From NCBI GenBank assembly GCA_016758965.1, contig JAEPRB010000080.1, forward strand, positions 91,684-155,683: 64,000 nt of DNA, in the 5' to 3' direction. The position numbers and the translations under genes are program-made. The first letter of the stretch is position 1. Each line of letters begins with the position of its first letter. The DNA is from Circinella minor. Taxonomy: Eukaryota > Mucoromycota > Mucoromycetes > Mucorales > Lichtheimiaceae. Below the pieces are notes generated by a model. The model saw only the letters and a list, made by a program, of their open reading frames with translations, made no database searches and was not told the origin of the DNA. This document shows positions 1 through 12,709 of the stretch, piece after piece.

Positions 1-3000
1 ATATACAAATTTTGCTTTCATTATAAAAAAGGGTACAACTATTTACTCATAACCTCCTTATATGGCAAAGATCTATACTAAAAATATTTTAAATTGTATA
101 TGCCTAAAGGGGCATCAATGTTGTTTGGTTTCATACATATATAATAAGTTTCTGAATCTTTTGGATATCATTACATATTATATAACATATTGAACGTTCG
201 TTCGTTACATTCATGTGGTTTACTTTCATTTGGTACGTAGAAAATATATTACAACTGGGAGGAACCTTCTATTTATTATATTATTTGTTTACTGTTATCT
301 TACCAATAACCATCTATTCACAGGGAAGATTGGTTATTCTCTCTCTTTTTCAACACTTCAATGTTTCAATGCTTTAAATGTTAAATTTTGAGTGGTTGCT
401 CATGATATTTAATAATGATTTTGTTCTGATCTTAACTATTGATGTTAAACATACTTCTCAAAGTAATCATTTAGTCATTATTACTCGCTGTTGTACTAAT
501 TTATGATGTAAGCTATTATATAATTATTGAGCTTTAGATATCTCAAAGATATTCATAACTAAATTTACGTATGGCCAAAGTGAATGAGGCAGTGAAAACC
601 AATAAAAAAAGACTATAACGTTTGACTATGACATGTTGCTGAGACTTAAACAGATAGCATAAAACATGCGATCTTTCTTTTTCTCTCTCCTACAAAATTC
701 TCATTTATACATTAACTCACTAGATATAGCTTTCTTAATCTCGAACCTTTTTTTTAATTATCTCTCCACAACGGGCGAGTCTTTTTCTACTCTCCAATAC
801 AATAAAAATATACAATTTTTTTTTCTAATGGACCAAAAGGAGTATTTAATGGGGAGTTCATGATTGCGTGTGGAGATAAAAATTCTACTGATGTTAGTGA
901 ATCCAAGAACATTGTCGACAAACCGAACCATTAATAAGGAATCTACCATTGGTCTAACTACTGCCACTGATTCCAGCGCTATGGAATTGAGCATATATGA
1001 AGTGATAATTACGTCTCCAAAAGTGTTAATTGTAGTTGCAACATAATTTAGTGTTAACAGATCCAAATTCTATTATAACACTTCAAATATTTACAGATAG
1101 CAGCTGCAACAGCATTAATAATCTGCTTAAAGACATCCACAAAGAAAATTAAGGGCACGTGCCATATGTGGCAACATTGAATGTATAAAGGGAACAACAA
1201 GAAAGCAAAGTGCAATGTTTATGTTTGTGGCAAAATCGATTGTAGAGAAAATACATCTCGAATATATACAGAGTACGTATAACAAATAGCTATCTATTAT
1301 CATTATTATTTTTTCAAATAGTTATAAGTTCCAATCCATATATAAAATATAATTGTCATTTTACAATAGAATAATCTCGCTACTGGGGCCATTTCCTAAT
1401 TGGGAACAATTAATTCGCTTGCCTCATACATGGTATCCGGGCCCATTTTTTTAATCACTCAACCTGATAAAGACAACAGCACTGAAGATGCCAAAGTCTA
1501 AATCTCGAAAAGAAAACGTTCGCGCTAAATCGGCAAGTCCTTCTATTGTCAAAAGCCGATGATTTTTCTCACACGGAAGCTTGCTCAGGCCCTATCTCAC
1601 ATACGATCAAGCTTAGAAAATATTGGAAAATCGAAAAACGTACCAAACCAATTGTCAAGGTTTGCAATAATTGTTATAATTATTCCCTCATAGTTCTCTG
1701 AGGACTTCGTTAAACTATATCATAGAAGAAGACTACGATGATCACTATAATCTATACCAATTATTTATCTCTGTTCCCTCTCTCTTTCTTACTTACTTTC
1801 CACTAATGTATTTACATCTTTATCTTATTATCTTATTATACATATCGTAACGTTCCTAAAAATATGTACTCCCTTTTTTTCTCTTCTCTTCACATACAAT
1901 AACACCATCAGTAGTATTAGTGTTTACGTATTATTATTATTATACACAATATTACTATTGTTTCCTTTTATTATCATAATATGTTCTGCCATAATTTGAT
2001 TGTATTTACAAAAGTTATTGAATATTTTTACCATTGGTAATCAATATAAATCCTCACCATTTCTTCAGTTCTATTTTTACTTAATTTTATCTGTTGTCTT
2101 TTTAATAAAATATCTTTCATAAATTAATCTTTAGATGATTTCCCTTTTATAATTTTATTAAGACTTCATGGATTCAGCCGTCAAATTCCTGAATATTAGA
2201 ACTCCCACTCATAAACATTATCAAAAATTATTTAGTTTATACTATTTTCTTGACATATGTAATTCATACCATTTTATATAACGAAGTATTTTTCATTCTC
2301 CTCGTTTATTATTATTATTATTATTATCAAATAAATAGTCTATCTTATAATTGTAACCTTTTTCAATAATATTAATAATGCATTGAGAAGTGGATGATAA
2401 AAAAAATTAGACGAGATGATGGGTTACAAGTTACTAACATACCTATGATTTTTGTAGCCCATGTAGTCATTCTCATATAGATAGATGTTTGGTTGGATTA
2501 AATAGTCCAAAATTTGCACTAAATATTCAGAATTCCTGGATACAATGTCGTTTCTCTTATCACATAAAGATTATATAAATAATTATAGTACGTATGGACT
2601 ACTCGTAGTAATTATATTTCTTCAATAGGGTTCCATTTATTATACATACAGAACAAAAAAAAAGAGAAGAAAACTAGTGTTATAAAAGCACAAGTAATAA
2701 TGTCAAAAAAAAAAAGAGCAAATGCCGGTTTAAGACTAGAAGCACTAATTTTTCCGACACTATTATTGTTGCATATAAAATGTTGACATAAAGAGAATAA
2801 ACGAGTTATCGCTCTCTAAAAAAAGTTAAGAAGTATTCTAGATTGTTTACTATTGCATTATTTTATTAGTACCAATTTATATTTATACATAATGATGCCA
2901 AATAAGAAGACCGCATGTAATAATGTCATTCTCTGATTCGTTGTATTGTTCTTTTTTTGTTTGGTGCGATTTCTTTTTTACATTTTTTTTGTTATAAGCC

Positions 3001-4108
3001 TTACATTTTATTGTTATCGTTGACGGGGTTGTTTCTTATTATATCCTAAACTAAACCGAGATAGACTAATAATGTTGTTTGCTTATTTTTGTCCAATAAT
3101 AATACACCAGGATTAAAATCTTGGGCAATAGCACTACTATTTTATATTTGGATCTACTGCCCTGTAACAATATCCAGACATAAACACGAATACTCATGCA
3201 TTAACAAAAGGGTATACAAGTATCGTCGATGGGAAAAAAAATCATAATTTTGCACTTGTCCTTTTAAGGTTACTACTCAAATCGTTTTTCTTGATCACGA
3301 GTGAACTCCTATTACAGCTTTGAAAAAAAAAAAACTGATAACAGTACAACTATAAACTAAAATCTTTCATTTTATAATAAAAAATTGATAGTGTTTTTAA
3401 AATAATAACTCTTATAATATATAGTAAGCTTTTCTTTAAAAACAAGTATATGAATTCTGAAATTCCATAAATATAAAATATTTGTGTGTATAAATGGGTG
3501 TCACAGAAAAAAAAAAGTGAGTTGAGAAAAGTATACTATTGCGCCACTCATAAATCCAGTACATGGTTGTTTTCTTTTAAAAGTGTAAAGATCATACAAG
3601 TTAAAATGAAGGGAAGAAACAAAAGCTGGGATCAACTTGACATCTAACATTATTACAAGTGCTATAACTAACATAGAGTCTGGAATTTCACAGCTTCAAA
3701 AGCGAGGTGACAGGGCTTTTTTTTTTTTAATGCAGACGCGTCATGTCGCGTGATCCATACCAACAATCCGTCAAATATAACATAATTGTTTTTTTCTACA
3801 AAAAAATCATAATATCTAACTCATTTTCCCGCTTGAAAAGAAAGAAACTCCGTTTTTTATTATTTTAAAACGGAGGCTTTTGTTATTAACCGATATAACC
3901 GAGACGTTTAAAAAAAAAGTACTCACCGAATTATTTAGAAGTTGTAATACACGTTATTAAACTCTCTCTCAAAACCTTTTTGTATTTTTTTAAAAGTCAG
4001 TTTTTCTTTTGGATTCCATTTTAGTCCACGCCTATTTAAAAGAGTTTGTTTTTTGCAATTCTTTTCAAAACAAGCTTTTTTTTTCTTCTTATATCTTTTT
4101 TAAAAAAA
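1..4108. other. AT-rich intergenic region without a recognisable gene
   Basis: I see no gene with family resemblance here. There are short overlapping ORFs on both strands near 666-1066; the minus-strand one is about 102 codons and resembles nothing I know. A 24-residue basic ORF runs from the ATG at 1488 to the TGA ending at 1562. A perfect 9-bp inverted repeat lies at 3848-3856 and 3867-3875. A TATA-like TATTTAAAAG near 4032 probably belongs to the cyclophilin gene that follows. The rest is homopolymer runs and (ATT)n-type simple repeats. Confidence 0.6.
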
Positions 4109-5042
4109 ATGTCCAACCCCAAGGTAAGGAAAATATTGAAAAAAATTTATGTATAAATGATTTACTAACTGATAAAATTTGATTTCATATCTTAGGTTTT
4201 CTTTGACGTCTCTATTGATGGCCAACCTGCTGGTCGCATCACCATGGAATTGGTATGTTTTCTTTTCTTTTCGTTTTTTTTATCATATTTTGAAAAAGTT
4301 TTATAATAAAAAGATTACAAAAAAAAAAGTAAATAAACAATCATCTAACTCTATTCTATTTGAATAGTTCGCTGATGTCGTTCCCAAGACTGCTGAAAAC
4401 TTCCGTGCTCTCTGTACCGGTGAAAAGGGTTTCGGTTACAAGGGTAGCATCTTCCATCGCGTCATCCCTCAATTCATGCTTCAAGGTGGTGACTTCACCA
4501 ACTTCAACGGTACTGGTGGCAAGTCTATCTACGGTAAGTATTTCAAATATAGGATATATATATTATGGGAAATAAATATAAATGAAAGCATATATATAAA
4601 AGGAAGGGAAAGGGTTTAGAGAAAAGAGTAGTTGAACTTGTTTAGTAACATTAATAAACTCATTATTATTATTATTATTATTAGGTAACAAGTTTGCTGA
4701 TGAAAACTTCAAATTGAAGCACACTGGTCCTGGTCTTCTTTCCATGGCTAACGCTGGTCCTAACACCAATGGTTCCCAATTTTTCATCACCACTGTCACC
4801 ACTTCTTGGTTGGATGGCAAGCACGTTGTCTTTGGCAAGGTTGTTGATGGGTACGTAATTTGAAAGGAGAACAAAAAAAAAAAAAAAAAAAAAAGGATAT
4901 GTTATACGCGCAAAAGTTACTAAAATAACTCTTTATTTTTTTTAATGACAGTTTCGATCTCGTTAAGAAGATTGAAACAAAGGGTACCGAAACTGGCCGT
5001 ACCAAGGGTACCATCAAGATTGAAAACTCTGGTCAATTGTAA
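4109..5042 (+). CDS. cyp1: Cyclophilin A-type peptidyl-prolyl cis-trans isomerase
   Basis: This is a cytosolic single-domain cyclophilin, a prolyl isomerase and the target of cyclosporin A. Exons are 4109-4123, 4196-4252, 4368-4533, 4685-4850 and 4952-5042, giving 164 residues, the usual length for the A class. Family residues keep the human CypA numbering: Arg55, Phe60 and Gln63 in the [15 protein letters not shown] motif, Trp121 in TSWLDGKH, and His126. There is no signal peptide, transit peptide or C-terminal extension, so a cytosolic/nuclear form is expected. The start codon lies 5 codons before the first intron, and the tiny first exon is supported by the resulting MSNPKVFFDV N-terminus typical of fungal forms. 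T-rich pyrimidine stretches precede the start. Confidence 0.96.
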
Positions 5043-5342
5043 ATTCCCTTTTTTATTTTTCAAAAAAATCCTTTAAGATTCCAAATAATGAATAAATAAA
5101 ATAAAATAAAACCTGCATATATTCGATGCCTGAAGTGCCCATGTAAAAAAAAAAAAAAATGAAAACTCGTATCTATTCTGTTTTAAGTATCAAATGAAGT
5201 CATTTGTTAGTTTAGTAGAATTTCGTTGTGTTAAGTCTATGATCTTTGTTTGGGGGGTAATAAAAAAATAGAAAGATTGGTGGGGGGAGTTGAAAGTTTA
5301 GTTCGTTAGGCTCTTTTTTGAAGAAAAAAAAAAGGTTTGACC
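5043..5342. other. 3' UTR of cyclophilin and short intergenic spacer
   Basis: AT-rich sequence between two same-strand genes. AATAAA-like motifs near 5089-5110 may serve cyclophilin polyadenylation. Nothing else seen. Confidence 0.5.
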
Positions 5343-6326
5343 ATGGCAGTAAAAGCATTACTTATTGATTTGAGTGGTACCATTCATATTGATTCCAAAG
5401 CTATTCCAGGTGCAGTTGAAGCTATACACAAGTTAAGAGCAAGTAAGGTTCCATTTCGGTAAGAAAATAGGTTTTTGAATATTTTTTTATTATTATTAAC
5501 GCATAAGTAATATTATTTTTCCGCGTAAACACTATAACAATGGGAACCGTTTCTCAATAACGCATAATTTTCTTAATAGGTTTGCAACTAATACGACCAA
5601 AACATCGTCGCGTAAACTTGTTGATAAGTTAAATGCTATGGGTTTTGATGTCAATGAAAATGAAGTGTTTACATCTTTATCTGCTTGTCGCGATCGTGTT
5701 AGTCATTTGAGGTTTGCATATTCTTTGACTTTTTTTTTTCTATTGGCATATATAGATAAAATTCATAGTTTGACTGAAATAATGCGATAATAATATATAT
5801 TATGAACGGTGGATTGATAAACCAGACCTCTTTTATTAATGGAAGATGCTGCCCTTGATGAATTCAAAGGTATCAATACACATGATCCAAATGCTGTTGT
5901 AGTAGGACTTGCACCATCAAAATTTTGTTATCAATATGTAAGTTATTTTGTCATTAATGAAAACAAATTATATGTTTCCATAGTGATAGACAATTCTTTA
6001 ATAATAAGTTGCTAATATATTTTGTTTTTTCTTCCAATCAATAAAAAAAAAGATGAATGAAGCATTTCGTTTATTAATTAATAATCCATCTATTCCTTTA
6101 ATTGCGGTTCATAAAGCTAAATATTTTGCTGATAAGGATGAAAAATTATCGATGGGACCTGGTGGATTTGTGGAGGCTTTAGAATATGCAACGGGTACCA
6201 AGGCAACCATTGTTGGTAAGCCAACAAAAAGCTTTTTTGAATTAGCATTAAAACAAATGTAAGATGATAAAAAACCAAAGACAAAAAAAAAAGTAGAAAA
6301 AATATATTTAAAATCTGAAATCCTTT

Positions 6327-6363
<37 letters not shown>

Positions 6364-6496
6364 TGGTATGCTAGATAATCCAGAAAACGTGGCAATGATT
6401 GGTGATGATATAAACAATGATTTAGGCGGAGGTGCTTTAGAATTGGGATTACATCGTTACCTTGGTAAAAAGCAATATATATATAGCTCAGCCATG

Positions 6497-6537
<41 letters not shown>

Positions 6538-6690
6538 ATTAATATGATATAATCATAATATTAATTTATATATATAGTACGCACAGGTAAATATCGTTCA
6601 GGTGATGAAGACAAAGCAGATAATAAAAAGCTTGTTGTATACGATTCTATTGTTGAAGCAATTGAAAATATACTTAAATCAAATACTTAA
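5343..6690 (+). CDS. HDHD2: HDHD2-like haloacid dehalogenase-family phosphatase
   Basis: HAD-superfamily hydrolase with the C2 cap type of the NagD/HDHD2/LHPP group; substrate unknown. Exons are 5343-5458, 5580-5711, 5826-5937, 6053-6258, 6364-6464 and 6578-6690, giving 259 residues, the length I recall for animal HDHD2. Motif I is IDLSGT, with Asp9 as the predicted nucleophile and Ser at the second position, as in HDHD2. Motif II is RFATNTTK. The [27 protein letters not shown] and VGKP blocks follow. Motif IV is [13 protein letters not shown], then [11 protein letters not shown]. The second intron uses the less common donor GTTTGC, but reading phase and protein match support it. A long (TA)n tract sits in intron 4. 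The protein ends without a targeting signal. Confidence 0.92.
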
Positions 6691-7053
6691 TGCAACTTGT
6701 AACACCAAATTTAGATAGACAACACTTTTTTTTATTTTTTTTATTTTTATTATTCCCTTTTCCTTTATCCCAAAAAAAAAATATACAGTGAAAAAGAAAC
6801 AAAACTCGTGTTATCCTACACTCAACTTTATAATTCCTTTTTCTTTTCGTTATTTTTTAAATTTCTTTTTTTTTTTAACACATTCTCTTTGATTTTTGAT
6901 TGAGTAAAAAGAAATAGGGGAAAAAAAAAAGACGAGAGTGTTTTTCTTTTTTTTTTCGGTTCATTTCTCATACCCCTCTCCTTCTCATTCTTTTTTATTT
7001 CTTGATATATATATAAATTTAATCATAATACTATAAATACATAACTGGCAACA
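6691..7053. other. Spacer between HDHD2-like and dynactin genes
   Basis: Strongly strand-asymmetric T-rich sequence (6720-7000), probably a 3' UTR followed by the promoter/5' UTR of the dynactin gene. No gene or RNA seen. Confidence 0.5.
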
Positions 7054-10000
7054 ATGGACAGATATAAACGACGATCATCTGTTCTCGATTCATCTCGCTC
7101 ACCTGCCAGTAATAACAGCAGTTCTAGTAACAGAAGCAATAGTAACATACCCGATTCAGAACTTAAAGTAGGTAATCGTGTTCAAGTTCAAGGTAAACTG
7201 GGTACCATTCGATTTGCAGGTACAACAAGTTTTCAAACTGGCAAATGGATTGGTATCGAACTCGATGAAGCAACGGGTAAAAACAGTGGTGTAGTTCAAG
7301 GTAAACGATATTTTGATTGTCGAATGAATCATGGTGTCTTTGTTCGACCTAGTCAAGTAAGAGTATTACCTTCAGCACCGTCAAGTACAACAAGTGAGGT
7401 AAATAGTTTTTTTTTTTTTTTTCGTCACATTCTTTCATGCACTCACCATATATTAAATTTGTTTCTTACTAAAAATAAAATAAAATTAACAGGATGATTC
7501 AGATACGAGTTTTGCTCCACCACAAGATCCAGGTTTAACAGCAGCACGATCAGCACAACAACGAACACCTTCACCTTCATCCACACTTTTACCATCTCGT
7601 ATATCATCACCTATCGGGTCACGTATAGGTAGACCTTTATCCACCGGAGGAGGAACAGGTGGTCAAACTGGGATCAGACGACCTACTGTGGCATCACCAC
7701 GAAGTAGCGCCGTACCAACATCGAGTATTACAATTACTCCTAATGGTGGACGTCAAAAAAATGTAACTCAACGTCCACGTTCAGGTACTCAAGGTGCATC
7801 ATCATCTGGAGGTACGCAACAACGTGATAAACAATTACAACAATTAAGGCAACAACGTATCCAACAACTTCAAGAAAGAAAACGTCAACAGCAAAAGGCT
7901 GAACAACATCAACAACAACAGAAATATCGTCCTCAACAGATACATCAAGAGGAATCCGAACAAGAGGAGGAAGAAGAAGAGGAAGAAGAGCAACCTCCAT
8001 TATCTCCTTCACCACCCCCATCGACTCATCAAGAGCCAGAACCAGAAGAACCCGAGCCAGTAGAAGAACTCGAGCCTTCACCTCCTCCTAAGCCCGAGCC
8101 AGTAGTGATAGAACAACCGGTTACACAACCAACATCTGTATATGGTACACTTGCACCTACAATGCCAATTAGCAAATCGGAACAGGTAAGAAAAGATATA
8201 TATATGTAGAAAATTTAAACAATACTATGAATCTAAATATAATACACTACTAGATGGTTCCAATGAAAGATTATGAAGAGTTGCGACTCAAGTTAAAAAT
8301 ATTGGAAGTAAAACGACAAGAAGATCGGGAACGTCATCGAGAAAATGAAAAGGTGAAAGAAGAAGCTGAACAATTTTTGACTTTACGAAATAAATTGCAA
8401 GGTAAAAAAAAAAGGGGGGGGGGAGACGAATGAATGCTTCATAAATCAAAATATATAATTGATTACTCATTAAGATTATTATTATTTTTTTGTGGATGGT
8501 CATTTATTATAGATAAAATATCCGAACTTCAAAAGGATTTACGTGATACCAAGCGACAACTTAAAGAAACAGCGACTGAAAAGGATTCTTATGAAGCTAA
8601 ATACACAGATATTATTGAATCTATGGAAATGATGACACTGGACAAAGAAGTTGCTGAAGAACGTTCTGAAAATTTACAACAAGAGGTTAATTTATTAAAG
8701 GATAAGATTGAAGAAATTAGTGTGGATTTGGATGTTTTACGAAAGGAAGCTGATATTCTAAACCGTCCACCTGCAGAGAGGGAGGGTGACGAAGAAAAGA
8801 CACCAATAGAGGTTATTCAATTAGAACGACACAACGAACGACTCAAGGATGCATTGATGCGGTAAAATCCTGGAGAGAGAAAAAACGAAAAAACCAGTGA
8901 TATGATTCATTGGAAAAAAAATAACTAGAAATTTCTAATGCGAGTTACACCATATTGTTATTATTATTATTATTATAGTCTTCGTGATGCAGCTCAAGAA
9001 CATGAAGCTGAACTGAATCGTAAAGTCAAGAGTTTAGAAAAGGAAAATTATGAACTTGAAGATTTCAAAGGTAAATTACAGCTTAAAATAAAATGGGGGA
9101 GGGGGGGCATGTATAACAAAAAAAACAAGTTTTTTTGTTTTTTTTTGAAGGCATGAATCGTGTAACAAACATTCTTTTTTTATATTTTCTATAAATAATA
9201 GTACAATATGAACATGTTAAAGAACAACTTGACAATGCAGAATTACAAATTGATGATCTTAAACAACGATTGGATGATTCATTGGGTGCTGAAGATTTAG
9301 TCGAACAATTAACAGATAAGAACTTGACTTTGAACGAAAAATTAGAAGAAATGAGAGTCGCTGTTGAAGATTTAGAAGCACTTAAAGAACTTGCTGATGA
9401 ATTGGAAGAAAATCATATGGAAACTGAAAAACAACTTCAAGCTGAAATTGGTAAAAGATAAAAAAAAAAACCAACAACATATTTTTAATTGTTTTCAACG
9501 AAAAAGAGGTGGGGGGCGCGGAATAATGTACTAAATCGAAAAAACAAAACATATTATAGATCATCGTGATATGCTTTTACGTGAACAATTGGAACGTCTT
9601 CGATCTTCTGAAGAAACAAATGCTGATTATGAAGCTACTATCCAACAGTTTAGAGAACTTGTTATCAATTTACAAAGTGATTTGGAACAACTTCGTGAAA
9701 ATGAAGTGAACAAGGAATCCGAAAAAAGTTCACTTAGCAGTCAATCACAAGCAATGATGTCATTGAATATGCAGCTTCAATCCACTGTTATGAAAGCACA
9801 AGCTAAGGCTGTCGACCTTGAGTTACGTAAATTGGAAGCTGCACAAGCGAACGATCGTTTGACTTATGTTCAGGTAACAATGCTCCCTCCCCACTCCCAA
9901 AAAAAATGAATATTAAATCTTCAGTAAAGTAAAGCCAAAGGAATATTTTTTTTACTAAAACGATACATAATCTATTTATATATAGCCCTACCTTCCCGAC

Positions 10001-12557
10001 TCTTTCTTCAAGACAGAAAACGATCCTATTTCTTGCTTACTTTTATTCAAGCGTCTTGTATTTAAGTCTGAACTTATTATTAAACAACTCGATCAAAACC
10101 ATCCAATCAGCGAAAAAATCATGGATACTGTCAATGAAAGTCTAGTATCAGTGTGTGAGGTAAGAAACAAAATGCATTAGTTCTATGTTTCTTTTTTCGT
10201 AGATATGGATATCTAATAAGCGGGAATTTGTTTTTTTATTGGATATATATAGATGAGACAACGTGCTGGATGGCTTGGTGATCTTGCTAAACGTTTTGTC
10301 ACATTTATTAAACATTGTGGTCCCGAGATTTTTATTAGAATGGGACAAGTTTACCATGATTTAGTAGGTACCGAACGTCGCTTAAATGGTATTGTTGAAC
10401 TTTTACGCACAGATGAATTGAATGAATCTGAATGCATTTTGGATTTACAAAGGTAAAAAAGAAAGGAAAAAGATAAGTGTGTATCTGGTGAAATACATTT
10501 ATCTTTTAAATTTGTATTTCAAAATATGGATGAAAATTACTTTTTTTTTACTGAAGAATTCCAATTTTTTTTAAAAATATATATATTTAGAATGATTGCT
10601 CAATTGGAACATCTCACTGAAGTTTATTTGGTACAAAATGGTGAAACCATCTTGGCTGATCAATTCTTTGGTCTTACTAGAGCACTTGACCTAAATGCTG
10701 ATAGAATGACAGTTGAATTAACATTTGTCAAACAAACTGTCGAGAATGCAGTTAGAAAAGAAGGTATCAGTATTACTGAAGGAGAAGAACGATTGGATTA
10801 TGATTATATTGAACCATTGGGTCGTCTTATTAGTCATGCAAAGAACAGCAAGATTTTAGCAAAGTATGACAACTGAAAGAAATGTTGGATATTCGAAATA
10901 TTTATATATATAAAAGGATAGTAAGCACTAACAGCAGATCAAATGTTTGTAGGAAGTTACTTCGTCAATTGGAAGATTTGTCTGAACAAGCGTTGATGTT
11001 GAAATCAGAACATTTGCATAGATTCAAAACTCTTTATGCTATTAGTTCCAAACTTAGTCAGTTCTGTTTTGAGGTAAAGATAACCTGTTCTCATTATTAG
11101 AATTATATATTACATACCAAATTGAATTTAATTAATCAAAAAAAAAAATTACTGTATTCTTGAATTATTATGAAAGGTTTATAAACAAATTGCAGCCTAT
11201 GTTGACGCTAAACGTGGTAGCAAAGAAGAAATCAGTCTTGGTATTATTCAACAAGTCGTATATAATAAAGCTGATGAAATTCTTGAGATTGCCGAAAGTT
11301 CACTCTGGGAAGGTTGTCTTCGAACACTTAAATCATTGACCAATGAATTAAATACAACTGTCACTCGCGTTGATAACGACAACAAAATGGATAAGATTGC
11401 TACTGGTGTAGCACCATGGATACAACGTGCTTCTGATATGAAGGCCGAAGTTGTTGTTAGCCATGATATGGAACGTAAATTACAACAGCATAGTGATGAA
11501 ATTCTCAAATTAATCAAGGATCTCAAGTTAAAGGATCAAGCCTTACAAGAATCAACCGTCAAGGTCGAATTGTTAGAAAAGCGTATGGTTACAGTCAAGA
11601 AACAAGCAGAACAAATTGCGGCACTGGAAGAAACCTTGCAAAAATCACAAACACAAGAGCATATGTATGCTGAGGCGATTGAAAATCTGCAGGCAGAATA
11701 CGACTCCCTCGAGCAAGAAAATACAAAGTTAAAGACTGCAGCAGCTGCACAAGAAGCTAAATTACAATTGTCAACTTCTGAAAGTGATAGTAACAAGAGT
11801 AATGGTAATGGTAAAAAAGAATCTGAAGATGATGATCAAGAGCTATTCAAGGATAGTGGAGATACAACAGCAACCACCACCATTACAAGTACAAGCTATG
11901 ATGGGGCTGGTCAAGTCGAAGCATTAAAATCTGCTATCCGTTACCTAAAGGCAGAAAATGCACACTTGAAGAGTCGGGATTTGGCATCCACACTTAAACT
12001 TGATATAGCTGCCGATCCATTAGCAGCAAATACCTCCAAGGCAACCAACCCTGAACTTCGAACAGTTGCCATTGAAACTCGTGTGTTGATTAAGGAAATG
12101 CGCACAGCAGGTGCTACGCCCAAGGTAGTTGCTCTTAATGCTGATCGACGTGGTGGTAAATGGCAAAGTCACAAGAAGACACCAGATTATCAATACCAAA
12201 CACAACAGTCTGTCCTGTATACCCTCAAGCAACGAAGTGACAAGCTTCGTAATCGAATGGATCAACTGCAATTGCAACCAACTGCAAAGAAAGAATCCGT
12301 TGCTAATAATAATATAAAGGTAAACAAACAAATATGCCAAACAATTTTTGATGTTGATCCACTGTGTTTTTTTATCCTTCATCTTTTTAATTTATCAAAT
12401 TATTTTTATCTATTGTTTATTATAGTCACTACAGGAAGGATTGTCACGAACATTAGCTAAGATCCAATTACCCGCATTATCATCCGCCACGCATCACCGT
12501 ATACAAATTAAGAGTGCTGCTGAATTTGAACGAATCCATAGTATGTTTTTGCGATAA
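7054..12557 (+). CDS. DCTN1: Dynactin large subunit p150Glued (CAP-Gly, coiled coils)
   Basis: Largest dynactin subunit, which links cytoplasmic dynein to microtubules and cargo. Thirteen exons: 7054-7398, 7493-8185, 8254-8401, 8513-8861, 8979-9070, 9202-9450, 9560-9873, 9986-10159, 10253-10452, 10591-10863, 10953-11073, 11177-12319 and 12426-12557, giving about 1410 residues. The CAP-Gly domain spans roughly residues 37-105, with KWIGIELDE and HGVFVRPSQV. Its usual GKNDG groove reads GKNSG (75-79). A basic Ser/Pro-rich and Gln/Glu/Pro-rich linker follows. Next come a long coiled coil (exons 3-7), the dynactin-specific domain (starting PYLPDSFFKTENDPISCLLLF in exon 8) and a second coiled coil in exon 12. 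All phases join cleanly. It converges with CPA1, with 152 bp between stop codons. Confidence 0.94.
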
Positions 12558-12709
12558 TGGGGATGTTATAAACAAAAACCACAAACAAATTATTATAGAA
12601 AAAAACCCTCGTTTTTTTGTCGTAAAAAATATTATTTTTATTATTTCTTTTTTTTTCTTATTATTATTACTACTATTATTATTTGTTATTATTATTATTA
12701 TTATTTTAT

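Noticed and set aside
758..1066. Minus-strand ORF of 102 codons near the window start
   Set aside because: It overlaps opposite-strand ORFs, has no recognisable domain or gene-like context and ends in low-complexity sequence. It may be an old transposon scrap, but I cannot support it.
1488..1562. 24-residue Lys/Arg/Ser-rich ORF (MPKSKSRKENVR...)
   Set aside because: The basic start recalls transposase N-termini, but it ends after 24 codons and nothing coding follows.
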